Below are positions 27,715 through 35,778 of a stretch of DNA of 64,000 nucleotides, one piece after another. The position numbers and the translations under genes are program-made. The notes below the pieces were generated by a model. It ran no database searches. It saw nothing but the letters and a program-made list of their open reading frames with translations, and was not told the DNA's origin. The stretch is from contig CAKSTB010000003.1 of the NCBI GenBank assembly GCA_934490165.1, positions 1-64,000 on the forward strand, read 5' to 3'. Origin of the DNA: an uncultured Ruminiclostridium sp. GTDB taxonomy: Bacteria; Bacillota; Clostridia; Oscillospirales; Ruminococcaceae. How positions within the stretch are numbered: position 1 is the stretch's first letter; each line of letters starts with the position of its first letter.

Positions 27715-29376
27715 TTACTGTGCCGATGATTCAGCGGTCGATTCAGCCGAGGACTCGGCAGATGAGGTGTTATCCTGTGCACTCTGATCGCCGTTTTCGC
27801 CGTTCTCGATTATGCTGTTCGCAGAATCCTTATCGATCGTAATGTCATTGCCTGCCTTGAGTAACATCGAAAGGCTGAACGTAACTGTTTCCTTGTTATC
27901 CTCGCTCTTTTCGACCTCGTAACCGGTATATGAGATGTTCTCGAAATAGCCCTGAGCTATCAGCGCTCTTACATACTGCGAAGGCTGTGCCTGATTGGTA
28001 CAGGTAAATGTTGCCGAAACGGTATATCCCGATATTTCGACCGTATCTATAAGCTTCATACCGTTAAGGTTCTTGCGGATATCATCGCTTGTAACATTTT
28101 CGATCTTATCCTGCTTTGCTGTGAACGGCTCTCTGAGCATCTTGTATACGGTTGTCGTACCCTTGGGCATATAGTTGTACATCAGCTCTGCATTTGCGAT
28201 GGAGTTTTTGTAGCTCTGGAAGTTTTCGAGTACGCCTTCCTTCTGCTGTAAGGTCGTAAGTCTTGCCTGAAGCTCGGTGTCGTTTATCTGAGCCTGTACC
28301 TTTGTTATCTCGCCCTTTATGCTGTTGTTGATAACATCTACAACAACATTTGCGCCGATCACTGCAAGCACACTCAATGCCGCCGCTACGCCAAGACCTA
28401 TAAAGAACGTATTAAGACCCTTGCTCTCTCTTGCGGCTGTCGTGGCAAGGAGGTTGATGTGCTCAAGCTCTTTATTTACTTTATAGAGAGCGCCGATCGC
28501 GTTTGCATAGACGGTAAATTCAAAGTCGGTTCTTGATGCGATAGTCGTGGGTGCGCTCAGTATGTGACACGGTACGTTGAAGCCGGATACGGTATTTGTA
28601 AGCGCTATGAAGTCGCCTATCTCACCGTAGAACATCATTTCCTTTATGGGCTTCATATCCTTCCTTGACTGGAAGAACTGGAACATTCTGAACAGGTTGT
28701 CGTATATAGCCTGATTTACATAATCCTCCGCATTGTTGTAGTCTGTGGGATCGATCTTGAAATATCTTGAGAACGAAAGAACGTTGTCTTCGTAAAGGTT
28801 GATATTAAGGAATTCCTTATCGATCTGCACCAGTAAGAGCGGCATATAGCCTGACATCTTGGGGGTGTTCTGGATAAGACGCGAGATCGCGTTGTTTGAA
28901 ATATTTACAGCCTTGAGCGAAAGACCCATATGAGTGAACAGCTTTACATAGCCGTCAACAAGACGCTGGGGGCAGGCTGTGGCAAGAACCTTGATAAGCG
29001 GGTTCTTATTCTCGTCTACAGTTTCACCTACTATAGTATATGAAATGTTGTAGTCGCCCGAGATACCCATATTGCTTCCTATCATAGCCTCGATAGCGGC
29101 TGAGTTTGAAAGCTTCTTGGGCTTGGGGAGCATAAGCTCCTTGTAGAGTATCGAACTGGAGCTGATAGATACGATAGTATCTTTTTCCTTGATAGATCTT
29201 GTGTTGATCATATCGATTATTTCTGCCGCAACCAGCGGAACATCTGCTATGTAGCCGTTTGAAACAAGTCCTTTTTCGATCTCTCTGAAATCAACTTCGT
29301 CGATCTTTATCTTAGTGCCCTGTGCCGCGCCGCGGACGAGCTTGATTTGTCTGTCGGTAATATCAATAGATAACAT
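27715..29376 (-). CDS. PilM-PilN fusion protein of the type IV pilus machine
   Basis: The 553-residue protein joins two normally separate subunits. Residues of about 1-330 are PilM-like, an actin/FtsA-fold protein with MLSIDITDRQIKLVRG at the start and a conserved AIEAMI helix. A transmembrane helix (about 348-370) and coiled coil follow, then a PilN-like ectodomain. The end (about 520-553) is a Ser/Glu/Ala-rich tail. PilM normally recruits to the inner membrane by binding the N-terminus of PilN; fusion makes this link permanent. It lies between pilC and pilO. Confidence 0.82.
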   Translation of the reverse strand: MLSIDITDRQIKLVRGAAQGTKIKIDEVDFREIEKGLVSNGYIADVPLVAAEIIDMINTRSIKEKDTIVSISSSSILYKELMLPKPKKLSNSAAIEAMIGSNMGISGDYNISYTIVGETVDENKNPLIKVLATACPQRLVDGYVKLFTHMGLSLKAVNISNNAISRLIQNTPKMSGYMPLLLVQIDKEFLNINLYEDNVLSFSRYFKIDPTDYNNAEDYVNQAIYDNLFRMFQFFQSRKDMKPIKEMMFYGEIGDFIALTNTVSGFNVPCHILSAPTTIASRTDFEFTVYANAIGALYKVNKELEHINLLATTAARESKGLNTFFIGLGVAAALSVLAVIGANVVVDVINNSIKGEITKVQAQINDTELQARLTTLQQKEGVLENFQSYKNSIANAELMYNYMPKGTTTVYKMLREPFTAKQDKIENVTSDDIRKNLNGMKLIDTVEISGYTVSATFTCTNQAQPSQYVRALIAQGYFENISYTGYEVEKSEDNKETVTFSLSMLLKAGNDITIDKDSANSIIENGENGDQSAQDNTSSAESSAESTAESSAQ

Positions 29377-29423
29377 ATATCAAAAATTCCTTCCTGTTAA
29401 TTAGGTTGAGTTTTCGCTGCTCT

Positions 29424-30623
29424 TTAAGTATTGCCCATACCTTCCATACCTGAGTAAAGGATCGGGAATACACCTGCAAGTAAGCAACCTACCATAACGC
29501 CCATGAGTATGATCATGACAGGCTCCATAAGACCTACAAGTCGTGAAATTGCGGAGTCGGCTTCATCATCGTAGTAATCCGATGATTTTGCAAGGATCGT
29601 ATCAAGAGTACCTGATTCCTCGCCGACATAAACGATGGATACGAACATACCGTCAAATACATTTATTCTGCCCATCGCCACCGAGAGCGATTCGCCTCGT
29701 TTAACGTTTTCGACTACATCTTCAAACTGCTTTATTATATATGTATTGCCGAGTGTACCTACCGATTTTTCGATACAGTCTACCATCTGAAGACCGCTCG
29801 AGAAAAGGTTTGACATTGTACGGGCAAAACGCGCGGTATAGATCGTGCGGAGCAGCTTTCCGACTTTCGGAAGCTTAAGCAACATCTCGTCCCATTTGAT
29901 CTTTGACGAGGGAGTTTTGATAATGAGTCGCAACGCGATCACTATTGCTATCGCAACGATAACAAGAATGTACCACTGGTTTATCATAAAGTCGCTTATT
30001 CCGAAAATAGCCGCCGACAGAGGAGGCATCTCGGTATCGCCCGCAAGGTCACGGAACATAGGCATGATCATTGTGAACATGGCGATCATGATAACTACGA
30101 GCAGTACCAAAAGTACGATAGGGTAGATCATAGCGCCCTTTATCTTGTTCTGCGTCTTGCTGTCCTTTGCGTAGTGCTCCGATACACGGTTCATGATTAT
30201 ATCAAGGTTACCTGAAGCTTCACCCGCACCGACCATGCTGACAAACAGTGACGGGAAAACGCCCGGTTTTGTGGCTATAGCCTCAGAGAAGCTGCGGCCT
30301 TTCTGAACTTCCTCGTATATGTCGAGCAAAACCTGCTTCTGTCTTTTGTTTTCCGACTGTGCCTGCAATATCTGAAGCGCCTTTACAAGGCTTACGCCGG
30401 AGGTAAGCATGGCGGCAAGCTGACGGCAGAAGAAAGACAGATCCTTGGTTTTGAACTTGAACTTGACATCTGCCGCCTTGTTCTTTGTTGCGTCCTTATA
30501 GGACGTACAGAACAAACCCTTTTGTCGCAGCTTGTCGATAAGTTCTACGGAATCTTCCGCTGTTTCGGTGCCTTTTACCTTTTTACCGTTAACGTCGGTA
30601 GCAACGTAAGTAAAAGTTGTCAC
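29424..30623 (-). CDS. pilC: Type IV pilus platform protein PilC
   Basis: The 399-residue protein has two GspF domains (about residues 65-190 and 265-390), each with the pattern FCRQLAAMLTSGVSLVKAL or ARTMSNLFSSGLQMVDCIE, and three membrane helices. It is the polytopic platform on which PilB and PilT act. The start is GTG after gggggataacca. It is the first gene of the long minus-strand pilus operon and has its own promoter at 30694-30722. Confidence 0.92.
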   Translation of the reverse strand: MTTFTYVATDVNGKKVKGTETAEDSVELIDKLRQKGLFCTSYKDATKNKAADVKFKFKTKDLSFFCRQLAAMLTSGVSLVKALQILQAQSENKRQKQVLLDIYEEVQKGRSFSEAIATKPGVFPSLFVSMVGAGEASGNLDIIMNRVSEHYAKDSKTQNKIKGAMIYPIVLLVLLVVIMIAMFTMIMPMFRDLAGDTEMPPLSAAIFGISDFMINQWYILVIVAIAIVIALRLIIKTPSSKIKWDEMLLKLPKVGKLLRTIYTARFARTMSNLFSSGLQMVDCIEKSVGTLGNTYIIKQFEDVVENVKRGESLSVAMGRINVFDGMFVSIVYVGEESGTLDTILAKSSDYYDDEADSAISRLVGLMEPVMIILMGVMVGCLLAGVFPILYSGMEGMGNT

Positions 30624-30693
30624 TGGTTATCCCCCATTCATCTTAACAGAATAAAACAACCCCCATATCAAATGGAAATTATTATATAACAAA

Positions 30694-30722
30694 ATTATAC
30701 CATAAGTTTCAGCGAATAGCAA
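30694..30722 (-). promoter_or_regulatory. Promoter of the pilC-pilMN-pilO-pilin operon
   Basis: On the minus strand TTGCTA (30722-30717), 17 bases, TATAAT (30699-30694). The leader is only about 60 bases, too short for a cyclic di-GMP riboswitch. Confidence 0.7.
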
Positions 30723-30771
30723 GAAAACTTTGGTGGCATATCAAACAATTTTACAAAGCAAAATTTATGAA

Positions 30772-30808
30772 AAATTGCCGAAAAGCAAGCGTCATTTTCG
30801 GCAATTTA
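30772..30808 (-). terminator. Intrinsic terminator of deoD
   Basis: A 13-bp perfect stem (aaattgccgaaaa/ttttcggcaattt) runs into a T-rich tail on the minus strand. A second hairpin (gggcatatt/aatatgccc, 30859-30881) lies between it and the deoD stop. Confidence 0.85.
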
Positions 30809-30915
30809 AGGCATATTTTTGTATTTTTTAAGGTTTGCTATATATGCAGAACCATTTTGGGCATATTCTGCCAATATGCCCGGATATACTATATATAATA
30901 GAAATCAATTTGCAG

Positions 30916-31623
30916 TTAAGCCTCGAGTGCGATCGTTATCATATCGGTGAGTGTTTTCTCGCGTTCTTCGGGGCTCAGATCCTCTGTGCCGGTAAGCGGA
31001 TTGTTTGTTACGGTGCATATGCAAAGAGCCTTTTTACCTGCTGCGGCGGCATTCATATAGAGGGCGGCGGCTTCCATTTCAACAGCCAGAACGCCCATCT
31101 TCGACCATGCCGAAAGGCTGTTTGAAGCGTCGTAATAAACCTCGCCGGTAAGCACGTTTCCGACATGAGCTTTTATGTTCTTTTCGGTCGCAAGCTCATA
31201 TGCCCTTTTCACAAGCCCGAAATCGGCTATCGGGGCAAACGTACCCGGCAGGCCGTACTGTCTGTCAACGTTTGTGTCATGGCAAGCTCCCTGAGCAATG
31301 ATCACATCTCTGGGCTGAACCTCGGGGACAAGAGCTCCCGCCGTGCCAATTCTTATGATAGTGTCGGCGTTGTAGAAATTGTACAGCTCATAGCTGTATA
31401 TCCCGATAGAGGAAACGCCCATTCCGCTTCCCATTACGGTGACCCTTCCGCCCTTGTACAAGCCGGTGTAGCCGAGCATATTTCTTGTATCGTTTATGCA
31501 AACGGCATCGGTCAAATAGTTTTCGGCGATAAACTTTGCTCTCAGCGGATCGCCGGGCATAAGGATTTTCTCTGCGACCTCTCCCATCTGCGCTTTTATA
31601 TGAGGTGTTGGTACATTTGACAT
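30916..31623 (-). CDS. deoD: Purine-nucleoside phosphorylase, DeoD type
   Basis: The 235-residue protein matches the hexameric bacterial PNP family: the start TPHIKAQMGEVAEKILMPGD, the phosphate-binding GSGMGVSSIGIY and the substrate motif VEMEAAALYM. It cleaves purine (deoxy)ribonucleosides with phosphate to the base and sugar-1-phosphate for salvage. Its size and motifs agree with the family. The start has aaaggaataattatt upstream. It is a single gene with a leader of about 200 bases. Confidence 0.95.
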   Translation of the reverse strand: MSNVPTPHIKAQMGEVAEKILMPGDPLRAKFIAENYLTDAVCINDTRNMLGYTGLYKGGRVTVMGSGMGVSSIGIYSYELYNFYNADTIIRIGTAGALVPEVQPRDVIIAQGACHDTNVDRQYGLPGTFAPIADFGLVKRAYELATEKNIKAHVGNVLTGEVYYDASNSLSAWSKMGVLAVEMEAAALYMNAAAAGKKALCICTVTNNPLTGTEDLSPEEREKTLTDMITIALEA

Positions 31624-31767
31624 AATAATTATTCCTTTCGCATTCGTATTTTCGGCTTACGCGGCGGTTATGTTACATAAAATCGGCGTAAAATCCTGCA
31701 TAATATTACAATTTATGTATTATTTCACGATTTTCTGCACGTTTTGTAATCCATATTATTCCAATAA

Positions 31768-31856
31768 GGTTACAGCCACGTAACCATTTTGCTTAAAAAC
31801 AGCAAAATTCGCTTGGTTTTCACACATATTATACACTATTCGCAGAAAATTGTCCA
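31768..31856 (-). promoter_or_regulatory. Promoter and inverted repeat upstream of deoD
   Basis: On the minus strand TGGACA (31856-31851), 17 bases, TATAAT (31833-31828). Just downstream are a hairpin attttgct/agcaaaat and the inverted repeat GGTTAC-N6-GTAACC (31768-31785), which could be an operator or a leader RNA stem. No known purine riboswitch core is visible. Confidence 0.55.
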
Positions 31857-31936
31857 GTTACATTTAAACGATTACATTCTTTTTTGTTAATCTGAACGAA
31901 AATTAAGCCAATTAAACAAATTAAGGTAAAAGTTAC

Positions 31937-31965
31937 TTGACCGTGGGGTAAAATTTATGTATAAT
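31937..31965 (+). promoter_or_regulatory. Strong promoter of the small lipoprotein gene
   Basis: TTGACC (31937-31942), 17 bases, TATAAT (31960-31965), with A/T-rich upstream sequence. Close to consensus. Confidence 0.8.
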
Positions 31966-32032
31966 TCTTTTCAGTCGAACGACAGATTCGGCATTATAGA
32001 ATGAAACAAACTTACTGTAAGGAGATTTAAAA

Positions 32033-32158
32033 ATGAAGAAGATCTTAGCTTTAGTAGCAGTAGTAGCTATGGTAGCTGCAATGGCAACAGCTTGCGGCAA
32101 CAACACAACATCAGGTTCAAGCGTTGGTAGCTCTACAAGCGTTTCTGAGTCTAAGTAA
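32033..32158 (+). CDS. 41-residue small lipoprotein
   Basis: The gene encodes MKKILALVAVVAMVAAMATA followed by CGNNTT and a Ser/Gly/Thr-rich tail ending in SESK. It has a lysine start, a long hydrophobic core and a lipobox-like ATAC, so Cys21 would be lipidated and about 21 residues would remain on the cell surface. taaggagattt precedes the ATG, a consensus promoter lies about 70 bases upstream and a strong terminator follows: a complete monocistronic unit. Codons are the A/T-ending set used in the ribosomal S1 part of this window, which suggests high expression. The function is unknown. Because it is so short, automated annotation could miss it. Confidence 0.8.
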   Translation: MKKILALVAVVAMVAAMATACGNNTTSGSSVGSSTSVSESK

Positions 32159-32178
32159 TCAGAAATAACGGAAAATAT

Positions 32179-32216
32179 CGGGAGCATCGGCAATGTGTCG
32201 ATGCTCCCGGTTTTTT
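32179..32216. terminator. Terminator after the small lipoprotein gene
   Basis: The 11-bp stem cgggagcatcg/cgatgctcccg is followed by gttttttat; it also faces the convergent deacetylase gene. Confidence 0.9.
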
Positions 32217-32224
32217 ATCATTAC

Positions 32225-33085
32225 TTACAACGTATCATTGTATTGTGCGCATATCTCCTGTACGCTCCTGCCGCTTTCCCGGTTATAGCGATTGACTACG
32301 ATTATCTGTCCGCCTGTTATTGTGCCGGGCTGTTCCCGGCAGGTCATAAACACTCTTATTCCGCACCCGGATATGACCTCCGCACTCCCATCGGTAAGAG
32401 AACCGAAAGGATATGCGAATGCGACAGGTCTTACTCCTGTCACCTGTTCCAGCTTATCCGACAGAGCAGATACATCATTATAGAGCGCATTGTGATAATC
32501 GGACGTGTTTTCTCCGTCCTTTTGCGCACAGCCGTTTCTGTCGCCCGTGTTTGAATGCAGGTCATAGGTGTGATTGCCTATTTCAACATATCCGCTGTCG
32601 GACAGCTGTTTTATTTCGTTCCATGTCGGGTAAGCATAGGACAGATGCTTTCCCTCTTCACCGATCTGTGAATATTCGTCCGTGTAGCAGCCGACAATAT
32701 TTATAACCGCTTTCATGTTATATTTTTCCAGAAGCGGCAGGACATAATACAGACCTGTTTCATAGCCGTCGTCAAAGGTTATCATTACAGCCTTATCGGG
32801 AAGCTTTTTCTTTCCGTCGTTTATATTTTCCAGCTCTGACGGCAATATTGAAACATATCCGTTTTCAGACAGATATTTTAAATCTGCTTCAAGCTCATAC
32901 GGTGTAATTATATACTTTCCCGAACGGCTCTCGTCCTTTAGCACCTGATGATACATCAGTCCCAAAAATCTGCCGTTTCCTTCGTCTTCGGCATATATTG
33001 CCGCACTCAGCACGCCGAGCATTGCCGCTATGCACACTATACCCGCTCCTATTGAGGCGGCGATACAGGCTTTACCGCTTTTCAC
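32225..33085 (-). CDS. Polysaccharide deacetylase family protein (NodB domain)
   Basis: The 286-residue protein has an N-terminal signal/anchor helix (about residues 7-30) and a NodB domain: metal and catalytic motif TFDDGYE (about 103-109), zinc motif EIGNHTYDLHS with the H-x3-5-H pattern (about 167-177) and AYPFGS (about 226-231). It should deacetylate an extracellular glycan such as peptidoglycan or an exopolysaccharide. The start is GTG behind aaaggagatgacac. It stands alone, convergent to the small lipoprotein gene. The substrate cannot be told from sequence. Confidence 0.85.
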   Translation of the reverse strand: MKSGKACIAASIGAGIVCIAAMLGVLSAAIYAEDEGNGRFLGLMYHQVLKDESRSGKYIITPYELEADLKYLSENGYVSILPSELENINDGKKKLPDKAVMITFDDGYETGLYYVLPLLEKYNMKAVINIVGCYTDEYSQIGEEGKHLSYAYPTWNEIKQLSDSGYVEIGNHTYDLHSNTGDRNGCAQKDGENTSDYHNALYNDVSALSDKLEQVTGVRPVAFAYPFGSLTDGSAEVISGCGIRVFMTCREQPGTITGGQIIVVNRYNRESGRSVQEICAQYNDTL

Positions 33086-33195
33086 CGTGTCATCTCCTTT
33101 TGTTCTTTTTGTTTAATTATCTGCTTTTTATAGTCTTATTATTCGTTAAACTGACATATTTTTGATAAAGCGCAAACAATTTGGCGGTTTTCCGA

Positions 33196-33224
33196 TTGAC
33201 TATAAAAAGGAGTAGTTGTATAAT
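33196..33224 (+). promoter_or_regulatory. Promoter of the GT2 gene
   Basis: TTGACT (33196-33201), 17 bases, TATAAT (33219-33224). The leader before the start codon is about 80 bases with no clear fold. Confidence 0.75.
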
Positions 33225-33309
33225 TTACACAGCTTGATTTATTTGTATTTATGACCCAGCAAAATATAATTTTTCTATCTATAATCATTTTCTAACAGGA
33301 GAGGTAAAT

Positions 33310-34278
33310 ATGAAACCGGAAAAAATGCAGGAAAAGCATATTGACGTCAGCGTAATAGTTCCTGTTTACAACGTAGAAAAATACGTTGCGCGCTGTCTTG
33401 AGTCACTGGTAAACCAGGAATGCGACTGTAGCTATGAGATAGTTGTTGTCAATGACGGCACGAAAGACAATTCGATGACTATCGTAAACGACTATGCAAA
33501 GCGCTATGACTTTATACACGTCTGTTCTCAGGAAAATTCGGGCGTTTCGGTCGCAAGAAACAACGGTATAGCCAAGGCCCGCGGAAAATATGTAATGTTT
33601 GTAGACAGTGACGATTATGTATCGCCCTCTTATATTTCCGTACTCTATAATACAGCCGAGGCATACGGCTCGGATATCGCACAGTGCAACTACAGAAACG
33701 TATTTGACGGCAATGACAGCGGAATGAACAATTTTATACTGCATAAAAAAGGCGTTTTCGAGGGTAAAAAGGTATTCGGAGAGGTGCTTATGGATATCAC
33801 CGTCCGCAGTTATATCTGGAATAAGATCTACCGCCGCAGTCTGTTTACCGATAATGATATTTACTTTCCGCAGGGAATGTGCTTCGGCGAAGATATTTCT
33901 GTCATGCCGCAGCTTTTCTACTATGCAGACAAGGTATCCTTTGCAAACGATACACTGTATTATTACGCCCACCACGAGGGCAGTGTAACAGGAAGCATCT
34001 CTAAGCGCGATACCGTAAGCTACCTGCGTGCATATGCGTCACTGCGTATGTTTATGGAGAGCGAGGACATCTTTGAACAGCACAGATTTATATACTATCT
34101 TCTGCGCAAGAAGATCTCGATAACGATTTACGGTATGCTTGTCCGCTGCTGGTGGAGAGATCCGAAAAACACCCATGTACTCAGCACATATAAGCGTACA
34201 AGAAAATATCTCAAGGCGTGCTCATCGAAAAAGCAGAGTATTCGCTATACGGCGACCGAGCTTACTGCCGATAAGTAA
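33310..34278 (+). CDS. Family 2 glycosyltransferase
   Basis: The 322-residue protein has a GT-A fold: nucleotide-binding start VSVIVPVYNVEKYVARCLES (about residues 13-32), SGVSVARNNGIAKARG and the metal-binding DSDDYVSPSY (about 98-107). It would transfer a sugar from a nucleotide-sugar to a cell-surface polymer. No membrane helix is visible. It is a single gene with its own promoter and terminator; neither donor nor acceptor can be inferred from neighbours. Confidence 0.9.
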   Translation: MKPEKMQEKHIDVSVIVPVYNVEKYVARCLESLVNQECDCSYEIVVVNDGTKDNSMTIVNDYAKRYDFIHVCSQENSGVSVARNNGIAKARGKYVMFVDSDDYVSPSYISVLYNTAEAYGSDIAQCNYRNVFDGNDSGMNNFILHKKGVFEGKKVFGEVLMDITVRSYIWNKIYRRSLFTDNDIYFPQGMCFGEDISVMPQLFYYADKVSFANDTLYYYAHHEGSVTGSISKRDTVSYLRAYASLRMFMESEDIFEQHRFIYYLLRKKISITIYGMLVRCWWRDPKNTHVLSTYKRTRKYLKACSSKKQSIRYTATELTADK

Positions 34279-34285
34279 TACAACA

Positions 34286-34316
34286 CCCCGCGGTTTATTT
34301 GCCGCGGGGCATTTTT
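34286..34316 (+). terminator. Terminator after the GT2 gene
   Basis: Stem ccccgcgg/ccgcgggg followed by catttttg. Confidence 0.88.
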
Positions 34317-34372
34317 GTAAGCGGACACTGCAAAAAATCGCTGTATTTCGCTAAATTTTCACATTTTCCCTG

Positions 34373-34401
34373 TTGCATTCGGATTGGCTTTATGGTATAC
34401 T
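34373..34401 (+). promoter_or_regulatory. Promoter of the cmk-plsC-ispH/rpsA operon
   Basis: TTGCAT (34373-34378), 17 bases, TATACT (34396-34401). Transcription would start near 34408, which fixes the cmk start at 34433. Confidence 0.7.
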
Positions 34402-34432
34402 TAATGTATATGTAAAGTGGAGAAAAATTATC

Positions 34433-35107
34433 ATGAGTATTGCAGTAGCTATAGACGGCCCTGTAGGAGCGGGCAAAAGCTCCATTGCCAAGGAGTGTGC
34501 AAAGCGCTTAGGCTTTATATATGTTGACACCGGCGCTATGTACCGTTGTATCGGTCTTTTCTGTGACCGCAACGGCGTGGATATGGACGATCCGGTAAGA
34601 GTAGGCGCGGCACTGTCGCATATTTCGCTCGATGTAAAAATAAAGGACGGCACACAGCACATTTATCTCAACGGCTATGACGTTTCGGAAGAGATACGCT
34701 TGCCCGAGATAAGCATGGCGGCATCAAAGGTATCGGCGATCCCCGCTGTAAGAGCGTTTCTTCTTCAGCTTCAGCGTGACATGGCGGAAAGTCAGAATGT
34801 CATAATGGATGGCAGAGATATCGGAACGGTGGTTCTTCCTAACGCAAAGGTTAAGATCTATCTTACCGCAGATGCGGAAGTAAGAGCAAAGCGCCGTTAC
34901 GATGAACTTATCGCCAAGGGTACAAATGTATCTTACGAAAGCGTGCTTGCCGATTTAAAGCAACGCGATCATAACGATATGACAAGAGAGATAGCACCGC
35001 TGAAGCAGGCGGAAGACGCAGTGCTTGCGGACACGACAGAGCTTGACTTTGACGGCTCGTGTGACCTGCTTGTCAAAATAATCAAAGAGAAGGCAGAAAT
35101 CAGATAA
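34433..35107 (+). CDS. cmk: Cytidylate kinase
   Basis: The 224-residue protein has the CMK P-loop GPVGAGKSS (about residues 9-17), GFIYVDTGAMYR and the nucleotide-binding DGRDIGTVVLP. It phosphorylates CMP and dCMP with ATP. An ATG 20 codons upstream lies within the promoter and is rejected; 34433 has tggagaaaaattatc before it. The stop overlaps the plsC start by one base. The order cmk-plsC-ispH-S1 is typical of clostridia. Confidence 0.95.
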   Translation: MSIAVAIDGPVGAGKSSIAKECAKRLGFIYVDTGAMYRCIGLFCDRNGVDMDDPVRVGAALSHISLDVKIKDGTQHIYLNGYDVSEEIRLPEISMAASKVSAIPAVRAFLLQLQRDMAESQNVIMDGRDIGTVVLPNAKVKIYLTADAEVRAKRRYDELIAKGTNVSYESVLADLKQRDHNDMTREIAPLKQAEDAVLADTTELDFDGSCDLLVKIIKEKAEIR

Positions 35108-35778
35108 TGTATGAGTTTTTCAGAAAGATAGTATGTCTTTCGATGCACATAAAATACCGTATCAAAATTATCGGCGGCGATAACAGACCGTACAAGCACG
35201 GTATAAGAGGCGGCTATATAATAGCCTGCAACCATCAGGATTACGGCGACCCCCCGCTGATTGCGGCTGTAAACAAGGCTCATTTTTCATTTATGGCGAA
35301 GATAGAGCTTTTCCAGAAAAACAAGTTCTTTGCATGGCTTATCACAAAGTGCGGAGCATTCCCGGTGGTAAGAGGCGCGGGTGACGGAAGTGCGATCGAC
35401 CATGCGATCTCCGACATTGAAAAGAACAGAGCTTTTGTAATTTTCCCCGAGGGTACGCGCTCAAAGGACGGAAATATAGGACGTGCAAAGTCGGGTATCG
35501 CAGTCATTGCGGGCAAGACAAATGCACCTGTACTCCCGATGTGCCTTAAGTACGGCAAAAAGGGCTTCCGCAGAAAGGTGTGGATCTCAATCGGCGAGAT
35601 GATACCCGCAGAGCAGATCGCACTGAACAGCGACGACAGGACTGAGCTCAGACGAGTTTCTAACCTTATAATGGATAACATAAAAATTCTTATGGACGGT
35701 ATGAGCGAATACGGCGACCCGCTCCCGAAGCAATACGTCCCTAAGATCAAGAAAAAGCCCGATGAGGAAAATAAGTGA
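35107..35778 (+). CDS. plsC: 1-acyl-sn-glycerol-3-phosphate acyltransferase
   Basis: The 223-residue protein carries the acyltransferase motifs: NHQDYGD (the HX4D catalytic pair, about residues 39-45), FPEGTRSKDG (about 113-122) and a weaker proline motif near APVLPMC. It acylates lysophosphatidic acid at the membrane in phospholipid synthesis. Its start overlaps the cmk stop and its stop overlaps the ispH GTG start (GTGA), so the three genes are translationally coupled. Confidence 0.9.
   Translation: MYEFFRKIVCLSMHIKYRIKIIGGDNRPYKHGIRGGYIIACNHQDYGDPPLIAAVNKAHFSFMAKIELFQKNKFFAWLITKCGAFPVVRGAGDGSAIDHAISDIEKNRAFVIFPEGTRSKDGNIGRAKSGIAVIAGKTNAPVLPMCLKYGKKGFRRKVWISIGEMIPAEQIALNSDDRTELRRVSNLIMDNIKILMDGMSEYGDPLPKQYVPKIKKKPDEENK

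Noticed and set aside
30624..30690. Cyclic di-GMP riboswitch before the pilus operon
   Set aside because: The leader is about 60 bases with no GEMM-like conserved core.
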